NCBI GenBank assembly: GCA_016718035.1
Contig: JADKEK010000018.1
Span: 1 to 22,508 of the forward strand
Length of the DNA stretch: 22,508 bases
Source: Bacteroidota bacterium
GTDB lineage: Bacteria > Bacteroidota > Bacteroidia > Chitinophagales > BACL12
Direction of reading: 5' to 3'
A model generated the notes under the pieces. That model made no database searches. It saw nothing but the letters and a program-made list of their open reading frames with translations, and had not been told where the DNA came from. Positions 16,128 to 22,508 of the stretch are shown one piece after another. The stretch's first letter is position 1, and each line of letters opens with the position of its first letter. Position numbers and translations under genes: made by a program.

Positions 16128-17450
16128 TTAATTTATAATTACTTTTTTAAAATAATTATTTCCATTACTGTCAGTTAGCTCCAATAAATATATTCCTGAA
16201 TTTAATCCATTTAATGGTAATGTAATATATTTTGTATCAGCGGCATCTTCAACTAACACAATTCTGTTATTTAAATCGGATACTGAACACGAGGTAATAA
16301 TTACGTCAGATGAAATATTTATAATCTCATTTGCAGGATTTGGGTATATTTTAATTCTGTCATTTCCTATTTGTTCATTCAGCGCATCAGGTTCAATATA
16401 ACTTCCTTTCCTATACATCACCATATCACTATAATTATCCTGCCAAACAACATGTACATCTGTCGATGAAACAGATACATCAGCATTTATAGGTTCATGA
16501 GGCTCTAAGTCAATAGGTATGACATAATATTTATCTTCTGAAAACCGATTCTCTACATTATTTGTAAACTCTAAAATTATATTTGTATTGAGTTCAACCT
16601 CTTTCCAAACGATTGCAGTTGCTTTACCAAAATTGGCAATTCGTGGATAATTCTCAATATCCAATTCTAATATCTCCCAACTTAAACGTATGTCTGGTTG
16701 GTCGGTGAGAGAAATTAATGATGATGCGGAAAAATATATTCTTTCTTCACCGGTCGCCGCACTCATAAATACGGAATATAAACTATCGCCAATAATTACT
16801 CCATCGGGGCCGGTGGATGGACAAGCATTTATCATCCAATCAGTTTGATCTATTTGTATTCCATTCATAAACATATCACCGCCATTCGCTGAAATTCCAG
16901 CCCATGAATTACGAAGGTTATCCAAGTTATCTCTGTACAGGGTAGCAACATAATTATTGTCAGCGGTGATGCTAACCGGGCAACAATCACAAACATCTCC
17001 TCCCGAAAAATCACTTGCCAAAACATCCATATTAAAGGTATTTCCAAAATCATCTGAACTTGCAACAACGTATCGGGCATTTCCAAAATCACTATCCAAT
17101 CTCATGAATGCTACAATTGGTTGCCCTTCTTCATTTACCGCAACTGATGGAAATCTTGAAATATTATCGCCTAACATTCCATCAACAACAACGGGTTCAG
17201 AGAAAGTCGCCCCTCCGTCATAGGAGTGGATACAATAAGCAGGAGCCATATCTTCAGGGTTTTCCTTACAAACAACATAGATTGTGTCTCCAAATGCCGC
17301 TATATCGGGACCGGCCCATGAAGCGGTAAAAATTTCCATACCCATAGGAGTTACTCTGGTTGGATCTGTAAATTCAAAGCCATCCCAACGGGAAAAATAT
17401 GCTGCGGCATCAGTTGTGCTTCCCCACATTGAAGCATTTAGTGAATCCAA
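16128..17450 (-). CDS. Secreted Asp-box (BNR/sialidase-like) propeller protein with T9SS tail, N-terminus lost
   Basis: The open frame runs from 17630 to 16128 (500 codons), but only the part from about 17450 leftward looks native. It has Asp-box repeats SYDGGATF (residues 136-143 of the open frame) and SDDFGNTF (192-199), a GDVCDCCPVS motif at about 211-220, YRDNLDNLRNSWAG, and a T9SS tail (IKIYPNPANEIINI ... GIYLLELTDS ... KKVIIN). The fold is a beta-propeller; no sialidase catalytic residues can be assigned, so function is open. The first ~65 residues of the open frame lack a signal peptide and look like antisense of a plus-strand fragment (17470-17565). The gene converges on the RND pump gene with a 17-base gap and no clear terminator. 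Confidence 0.75.
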   Translation of the reverse strand: MDSLNASMWGSTTDAAAYFSRWDGFEFTDPTRVTPMGMEIFTASWAGPDIAAFGDTIYVVCKENPEDMAPAYCIHSYDGGATFSEPVVVDGMLGDNISRFPSVAVNEEGQPIVAFMRLDSDFGNARYVVASSDDFGNTFNMDVLASDFSGGDVCDCCPVSITADNNYVATLYRDNLDNLRNSWAGISANGGDMFMNGIQIDQTDWMINACPSTGPDGVIIGDSLYSVFMSAATGEERIYFSASSLISLTDQPDIRLSWEILELDIENYPRIANFGKATAIVWKEVELNTNIILEFTNNVENRFSEDKYYVIPIDLEPHEPINADVSVSSTDVHVVWQDNYSDMVMYRKGSYIEPDALNEQIGNDRIKIYPNPANEIINISSDVIITSCSVSDLNNRIVLVEDAADTKYITLPLNGLNSGIYLLELTDSNGNNYFKKVIIN

Positions 17451-17469
17451 TCCCATTCCTGACAATATC

Positions 17470-17565
17470 AAATCATTGGAAGAATTGTGGGATTGGCATA
17501 AGCCTCTTTTACAAGCTGAAAAGGAATGGAAAGAAAAAGGTGAAGAATCTGAATCCCAAAATTGA
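17470..17565 (+). pseudogene. C-terminal fragment of an unknown plus-strand gene
   Basis: Plus-strand codons here read DNIKSLEELWDWHKPLLQ then AEKEWKEKGEESESQN and a TGA at 17563-17565. The composition is natural for a protein C-terminus, more so than the antisense reading that forms the odd N-terminus of the BNR gene. No start is linked to it: upstream of about 17460 the frame enters sequence antisense to the propeller gene. It suggests a rearrangement or assembly join at about 17450-17470. The family is unknown. Confidence 0.35.
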
Positions 17566-17688
17566 TCTATTAATTTAAAAAGTAAAAGGGAATGGCAATT
17601 TTGTCCCCCATTTGTACCCCACCCCCGCAAAACCCTTACAAATCAAGCCTTCTTACTTTATGTATTGGGAAGTAACTTCAAAAAAACC

Positions 17689-18958
17689 TCATCCCCCCAC
17701 CAACCTAAACCCATTCTCCATCCCCTCCACTTCACTTTTCCCAATCCCAACTTCGTTAGCAACTTCCTTCCATCGCTTCACACTATTTATTACATCGGAA
17801 ATTATTTCTTTACTTTGTTTGTGTTGGATGCGAAAATCGGGAGCAACTTGTATTGCTAATTCAAGGTCTTGAGCATTATCTGTTTCTGAAATATTTAAGG
17901 TGAGTCCATTACCATAATGTGTCGGATTTACATCAAAAGCAGGTGAGAGTTTCCAACCGTTTTCGTCGAGCAGGAAGCCGTGATTGCGCAAATGGTCATC
18001 AACATTCGATATACAAATATTAAATACAATTCGTCGCCATAATTGCTCTAAATCGCGGTCGGGCTGAGAGCCGTTGCGCATGAGAAATTCGGCAATATGC
18101 AAATAACTCACTCCGGTAGCATGATTGTCGCCATCTTTTTTACCCAGTTGTGTCACCGCAGAAGAATAATGCAGACGTTCACCTTCTAACCTGTCGAAGC
18201 GTTTTGTCAGGTCGTGATCTTCTCGGAAAATTTCCGAATGTGCATCTGATATAGTAATGTCGACGTCGATCGCAAGTTGCCATGCAACATATTCCCAGGC
18301 GCCGATATTTATTTCATCATTATTACTCGGAAATTTTGTAATCCATAAATCACCTTCCGGTGAAATAACACTTGCTTTAGGACGAGCACCACCAAGCGAG
18401 GAGCCTGGTGTAATTAAAAAGTTTTAGCCACTTTAAATAATCGTTTCATCTTCAGCACCATCTTTTCTAATTGCAGACCTGCTGCAAATTCGAGGTCTCT
18501 CAGTTTTGCAAAAAGGAGGTGCTGCCATTTCTTTATTATTGTCGAGAAAAGGCGCTTACTCTGATAACCGAAACCAAAGTCTGCCCATACGTAGGCCATC
18601 ATAAACACCCAACAAAAATCTGATCTGTATAAAGTTTTGGGTTGCCTTTTAGCTTCTGCTGGCAAGTTGGGCTTCACGTCTTCTCATTAACACTTTGCCC
18701 CACCGGTCAGGTGAAGAGTCTAAAAATGACCAAAATTGGATGTTCATTTCTGGTGATATTGAGGCTCCGGTGAATAGACCTAAATCCGGATCGAGTTGTT
18801 GCTGCAAATGGCGATTGTAGCCAATCCTTATTATAAGTAAAGGAAAACACTTCGCTACCTCTTGATTGATCAACAGCAAGCATTCCCATTACCATTGGCG
18901 AAGTTAATCCTTGCCAATGGGCACATACCTGAATCCGTTTTTGAGTTGCGTTACGCAT
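17689..18958 (-). pseudogene. hipA: HipA-family Ser/Thr kinase toxin (frameshifted)
   Basis: Starting at the ATG at 18958 (MRNATQKRIQVCAHWQG), the stitched protein of about 420 residues follows HipA order. It has an N-terminal subdomain with SSPDRWGKVLMRRREAQ, the Gly-rich loop SSLGGARPKAS, the ATP-binding lysine context LWITKFPS and KKDGDNHATG. The catalytic SNVDDHLRNHGF and metal-binding FDVNP follow. Frames change near 18810 (one extra C), 18655, 18520-18620 and 18425; the last ~245 codons (from about 18422) are one open frame, although the first start codon in it is only at 18156. HipA kinases phosphorylate a translation target such as glutamyl-tRNA synthetase and are neutralised by HipB. 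The gene follows hipB after 12 bases. Base use (more GC-rich codons such as CGC, GCG, GAC) looks different from the flanking AT-rich genes and may indicate transfer. Confidence 0.82.
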
Positions 18959-18970
18959 GTTTATTGTTAT

Positions 18971-19267
18971 TTACTTCCCACCCTTCATCAAAGCCACATC
19001 CTGCAACTTTCTACCTACCACATCATCTTGCGCAATTATTAATAAATCTTTCTCCAACCCCAGACAAAACAATACACTGGCGTAGGCACCCAACGTTACG
19101 GCACTGTCGCCCCGCTCTATAGCTCTAAGCGTATTTCTGCTCATGCCGGCACGCCTGCTAGCATAGTGGTAGTAATCTTGCGGCGCAAACGTGCAAGACG
19201 GATGTTTTCACCAATTGCCCAAAGGTATGTTTGAGCGCTGGCGGTAAAGGAGATGTTTTACGGGCAT
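18971..19267 (-). pseudogene. hipB: HipB-like XRE-family antitoxin (frameshifted)
   Basis: On the minus strand, frames join to give FTASAQTYLWAIGENIRLAR, LRRKITTTMLA, then RAGMSRNTLRAIERGDSAV and TLGAYASVLFCLGLEKDLL, ending LQDVALMKGGK at a TAA (18971-18973). This is a helix-turn-helix (Cro/C1) protein of about 97 residues: the recognition helix region is RAGMSRNTLRAIERGD. One base is missing near 19159 (CTAGCAGG), and a shift near 19258 separates the likely ATG at 19267 from the body. Adjacent HipA downstream identifies it as HipB-like: antidote and DNA-binding autorepressor. It was not evident as a single ORF because of the two shifts. Confidence 0.72.
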
Positions 19268-19281
19268 AATGCGCAGTTTGG

Positions 19282-19325
19282 TAACTATTTTAACCCAAAA
19301 GTAATGAAATTACTCAAAATAGTTA
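19282..19325. promoter_or_regulatory. Candidate hipBA operator and promoter
   Basis: A perfect 10-bp inverted repeat, TAACTATTTT (19282-19291) and AAAATAGTTA (19316-19325), encloses a second one, AGTAAT-GAA-ATTACT (19300-19314). On the minus strand TACTTTTG (19303-19296) matches the Bacteroidetes -7 consensus TAnnTTTG and lies between the 10-bp arms. It would place transcription start about 20 bases before the hipB ATG. The arm centres are 34 bp apart, about three helical turns. This is the layout expected of an autoregulated toxin-antitoxin promoter; binding by HipB is inferred. Confidence 0.5.
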
Positions 19326-19380
19326 GCAAATTTTAAAAATTAGCTGTAAAATGTTGGTCATTATTATACAAAATGCAGGT

Positions 19381-19406
19381 TAAATGGCTAAAATAATTAC
19401 CATTTA
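19381..19406. repeat. Inverted repeat, 7-bp arms
   Basis: TAAATGG (19381-19387) and CCATTTA (19400-19406) are perfect complements around a 12-base AT-rich spacer. It lies between the divergent-facing ends of hipB's upstream region and the 3' end of the FN3 gene. It could be a weak terminator for the FN3 transcript (minus strand) or a further regulator site; it has no T-run directly after the stem. Confidence 0.3.
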
Positions 19407-19460
19407 GCATTTCAGCTTAACAATATTTTCAAATATTCATTTATTACTTTGACGATCAAC

Positions 19461-19727
19461 TCACCTATTTAACCCCACTTGAATAGCATAATTTTCACCA
19501 TCCTTTTTCATAGCAACCACATAAATCCCATTAGGTAATTCCGTTTCCAAAACAGTTTCTGAATTGGATATTTGGCTTTGAATAACAAAACTGACCACAC
19601 ACATTAAATATTTTGCAATTCCAGTTAGTCGGGGATTTCTTCGTCGAGTAAATATGAATTTGACTGCCATAACTGAATATGGAAAATGGAGGTTCTTTCT
19701 TCCAATATTTCTTGTCATAATCTGCAT
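19461..19727 (-). pseudogene. T9SS tail of the FN3 secreted protein (split by frameshifts)
   Basis: This region carries the end of the upstream FN3 gene in two frames. PPFSIFSYGSQIHIYSTKK and NWNCKIFNVCGQF lie in one frame (19531-19806 region). VIQSQISNSETVLETELPNG, IYVVAMKKDGENYAIQ and VGLNR lie in the next, ending at 19461. Joined, they form a T9SS-type sorting tail of about 80 residues without the usual NP motif. Shifts fall near 19720 and 19590. Confidence 0.65.
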
Positions 19728-20677
19728 GTATTGGTATTAAATGTTTGGATATCAGAATATAATGAAACCTCACCATCACTGCAAAAACTTCTGATGCTAC
19801 ATTCATATTCGGTGTCGCAAGTTAAACCTGCCACTTTTCTAAAAGATTTAATACCGGCAACTGTTTTGGTTATCCAAGTTGCTGCACCTGTTTGTCTGTA
19901 TTGTAATTCATAATGATCGGCACCCGCAATTACTTCCCATTTTATTTTTGCAGTTGTCCCGGTTATAGCAACAGGAGTTAATGGATTTGGGGGATAACAA
20001 GTTGGAATAAAACCGGCGATTATTGGTAATTCAGGTGTCGTTTCATATGCGTAGGAATGAATTATTACACTTTGTGAAATATCATCAGTCTCAATTGTAC
20101 TTATTTCAATCCACCCGAAATGCGTTAGCCCGTCTATTAAAAATTTTACGCCCAAATATTTATGATTTTGAAACTGCCATAAACCGGTTTGAAAATCCCA
20201 ATCTACATAACCCCAGACGCCAAAATCTGAATAGTGATTATGCCAGGTTCCTCCATTACTAATTAATCGTGCAAAGCCACTGCTGGTATAGGGATCCTCA
20301 AACGAAATTGTGTCTCCAATAATTAACGGTTGAGACATTTCAACACCATAACTTGTTATTCCAGTAATTGATCTGATTACCTCTGCAGAATCAGCGGTTG
20401 CAAATAAAAATTGAGAAGTAGAACCCTCACATGTAATTCCGTAGGTCGATGAATCGCAATATATGTCCCACCATACAATTTGATTTAAAGTTATATCTAT
20501 ATTTCCATCTGTATTAAAATCAATTTCTAAATAGTCGGGTTCCCAATAACCGCCCATATTTTCATCCGGGTCAATATCAACATAAGCAACCTGTGCTTGT
20601 AAATCCCCGGCAACTAATAAACTTGTTGCCATTGAGGAGTAATAACCTATTTTTTTGGAAAGTTGTGTATTTTTCAT
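19715..20677 (-). CDS. Secreted protein with FN3 domain (T9SS cargo, 3' frameshift)
   Basis: The likely start is the ATG at 20677 (MKNTQLSKKIGYYSSMATSL), which gives a normal signal peptide ending GDLQAQVAYVDIDPDEN; an ATG at 20704 would add nine residues. The first ~200 residues are beta-rich with YLEIDFNTDGNIDITLNQ, a pattern common in Bacteroidetes secreted proteins that describe themselves only by a repeated FxLxxDGxxDF-like strand. A fibronectin type III domain follows (TAKIKWEVIAGADHYELQYR ... LTCDTEYECSIRSFCSDG). The frame then breaks at 19715 and resumes as the T9SS tail. It is predicted to be surface-exposed; no enzyme motif is visible. A 9-bp palindrome lies just before the start. 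Confidence 0.78.
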   Translation of the reverse strand: MKNTQLSKKIGYYSSMATSLLVAGDLQAQVAYVDIDPDENMGGYWEPDYLEIDFNTDGNIDITLNQIVWWDIYCDSSTYGITCEGSTSQFLFATADSAEVIRSITGITSYGVEMSQPLIIGDTISFEDPYTSSGFARLISNGGTWHNHYSDFGVWGYVDWDFQTGLWQFQNHKYLGVKFLIDGLTHFGWIEISTIETDDISQSVIIHSYAYETTPELPIIAGFIPTCYPPNPLTPVAITGTTAKIKWEVIAGADHYELQYRQTGAATWITKTVAGIKSFRKVAGLTCDTEYECSIRSFCSDGEVSLYSDIQTFNTNTCRL

Positions 20678-20682
20678 GTGAC

Positions 20683-20703
20683 TGACTTTTGCATCAAAAG
20701 TCA
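20683..20703. promoter_or_regulatory. 9-bp palindrome before the FN3 gene start
   Basis: TGACTTTTG (20683-20691), CAT, CAAAAGTCA (20695-20703) is a perfect inverted repeat with a 3-base spacer, ending 5 bases from the ATG at 20677 on the minus strand. It could be an operator, or form an mRNA hairpin over the translation start. Confidence 0.4.
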
Positions 20704-20853
20704 ATTAATTCACAAACATTTCAAACTGATAATGTATGAATTGCCATATTTGATATGTGAAATAGGCGTTTAACTTATTAAAGTAAAATTGGAAAGCTTA
20801 TTTAGCGGCTAGTGCAAAAAAACTAGAATAGTAAAAATGTCACATTTACCTCT

Positions 20854-22258
20854 TCACAACTTCACAAAACTACTTACACCAATAATGTTTCCCTTAAGAT
20901 TGCTGATTTGTAAATAATATAACCCTGATGAAAGGTCATTTACATCAATCTTATTTGAAAAATAATTTTCCACTTGGCTGCAATTTTCCTTCTGCAGAAA
21001 AAATTGTATAATTATCAAAATTTTCTGTTGTTTCAATATACAAAAACTACTCGCCGGATTTGGAAAAATAGTTAAATTGATTTGATTGGAAGTCCAATAT
21101 TTAACGCAGTTCAATAATACATGTTATTGACGGATTATTTTCTGTATTTAGTGTTGCGGCATAATCTATCAACTCATTCCATATTTGAATATGAATGTTG
21201 TCGCTGTTTGCCAAAACAATAATACCGGTTTGTGTATCATCATTAAAATACATATCGGCTGAAACTCCTGAATCACCGCCACTATGTCCCCACCAAGTGC
21301 CGCCATCTTCATAACTATACCAAAACCAATCCTCGTGTTGATCATTAAACGGAATTCGTGATGAGCCATCAGATTTATTGTTTCTGGTTCCAATATTTGA
21401 ACGCCATTAAAATTACCATCAAACATGTTCATCCATAAAAAAATTTTGCAAGCGATAATGATGGTGCGTAATTGACCATCGGATAATCAGGATAAACCAT
21501 ATAAACCATAATCATAATAACTGCCCGAAAGAGAACTCATAAGGATGTGCAATTAAATTGGTATCTAATTCACTTAAAAACCAACCCGTGTTTGTCATGC
21601 ACAATGGTTCGAAAATATGTTCATTGCAATAACTATTAAACGGTTGCCCGGTAAATACTTCTACCATATATCCTAATAAAGCAAATACCTTCATTACAAT
21701 AACTATAGGGTCCGCACCAAGCGCATAGGTATAAAAATTATCCTCTGCATAATAATAAGGTCCACTGACTTCAAAATAACCTGCATAAAATCACCTAAAG
21801 GCAAGGGGTGAATCTCTCACCCGCAACATAAACTGTATCTAATATATCCCAACTATCGCGCATGGCCAGAACGTCAAAAGTTGCAGCATTGTAATAGTTG
21901 AATCAGGGTAGGAGGGATGGTAAATTTCAAATGGCAAATGTAGGTTGATATCATCTTCCAATTCAAAATAACCATCTTCATATAATTGCATAATAGCAGT
22001 GGCTGTAAATCGTTTCCTTGAAATAGATGCCAGCATAAATATGGTATTGGTGAAGCCAACCGGCTGACCAGCTTAAATTAAATACACCATAGTTGCCAAC
22101 CCAGGCAAGTTTTTCATCCTTGACAATTACAGCACTCACACCAGGAATATGTTTGTTTCTCCATTTGGTCGGTAATAAAAATATCAAGTGCTGTTCAAGA
22201 GTGCTAAATTTAGTCGCAGGCTAAGAAACGCCAGTCCCAATAGTAAAGATTTATTCAT
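20854..22258 (-). pseudogene. Class C beta-lactamase-like serine hydrolase with T9SS tail (multiple frameshifts)
   Basis: The ATG at 22258 opens a signal peptide (MNKSLLLGLAFLSLRLNLA). Stitched frames then give HIPGVSAVIVKDEKLAWVGN, MLASIS with the SxxK region, and FTATAIMQLYEDGYFELEDD. Next come a YCNEG (Y-x-N) motif with FALLGYMVEVFTGQPF, then HIFEPLCMTNTGW, and the HSGGDSG motif with TGIIVLANSD. The order SxxK, Y-x-N, H-x-G is that of the beta-lactamase/penicillin-binding class C family. The last part (INLTIFPNPASS ... GLYYLQISNLKG ... FVKL, ending at 20854) is a T9SS tail. At least six shifts occur, and the SxxK stretch reads SISRKRF where relatives have SxSK, so the active-site lysine position is uncertain. 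Likely a secreted esterase or peptidase; substrate unknown. Confidence 0.78.
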
Positions 22259-22508
22259 ATGTTAAAACCAAAGAAAATATATCAATTTAATAAGCAGTGA
22301 GAATTTATTCAATTTCTTCAATCTGTAAAAATTTAATTTTGATTAATATAAATATTAAAAGAACTGACTGATAAAAGTTAAAATTATTTTAAATGAAAGA
22401 TTGTTGTATTCAGTATAAAACTTGACAATGTGATCTAATTTTTACATATTTGTTATATTGATTTTTTTATTACGTAAATTTTAACATTGTGAGAATAGAA
22501 CTATCAAA
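22259..22508. other. Intergenic region, no gene seen
   Basis: These 250 bases are very AT-rich with stops in all frames. TTG at 22423-22425 followed 20 bases later by CATATTTG is a weak resemblance to the Bacteroidetes -33/-7 promoter pair, pointing rightward out of the window; the -7 has CA in place of TA. Confidence 0.3.

Noticed and set aside
17580..17660. C-rich stretch considered as a tRNA end or integration (att) site next to hipBA
   Set aside because: No TPsiC-like arm, cloverleaf, direct repeat copy or integrase gene could be found in the window.
17612..17872. Plus-strand ORFs opposite the hipA 3' end
   Set aside because: They are antisense to the conserved C-terminal part of HipA and have low-complexity Pro/Ser/His composition.
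1..22508. CRISPR arrays, rRNA, tRNA and insertion sequences
   Set aside because: No regularly spaced repeats, no cloverleaf or rRNA-like segments, and no transposase motifs were seen on either strand.

Overview
The window looks like a piece of a Bacteroidota chromosome, probably an environmental Chitinophagales/Saprospirales-type genome. The DNA is AT-rich and starts lack clear Shine-Dalgarno sequences. At least seven secreted proteins end in type IX secretion (T9SS) sorting tails, and several cell-envelope families are typical of that phylum. Taxonomy is inferred from gene content only.

Layout. (1) 1-500: the end of an unrecognised gene, then a short minus-strand coding-like remnant. (2) 641-6559, plus strand: a small Cys/His-rich protein, then a tight cluster of exported proteins: a thioredoxin-like protein, a beta-sandwich protein of unknown family, a multicopper oxidase and a large propeller-like protein. 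All but the small protein and the propeller's first piece show T9SS tails. A strong hairpin terminator closes the cluster at 6579-6604. (3) 6780-16110, plus strand: a metal-efflux operon in the order TolC-type outer membrane factor, CusB-type adaptor, His-rich duplicated lipoprotein, CopB-type (CPH) P1B ATPase, NTF2-like lipoprotein, CusA/CzcA-type RND pump. Together (2) and (3) read as a copper/silver resistance island: ATPase from cytosol to periplasm, RND complex from periplasm to outside, and secreted oxidase and redox proteins outside. No metal-responsive regulator is visible in the window. (4) 16128-22258, minus strand: an Asp-box (BNR) secreted protein with a suspicious N-terminus, a hipB-hipA toxin-antitoxin pair with a candidate operator/promoter, an FN3 secreted protein and a class C beta-lactamase-like serine hydrolase, the last two with T9SS tails. 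22259-22508 holds no gene I can see.

A dominant property of the window is broken frames. At least nine genes are interrupted by single-base indels, and the RND pump also has an in-frame TAA. When the frames are stitched together the proteins look family-typical and undecayed, and many indels fall in homopolymer runs. This favours sequence or assembly error (worst at about 8.05-8.16, 14.9-15.8, 18.4-18.9 and 21.4-22.2 kb) over old pseudogenes, although recent inactivation cannot be excluded.
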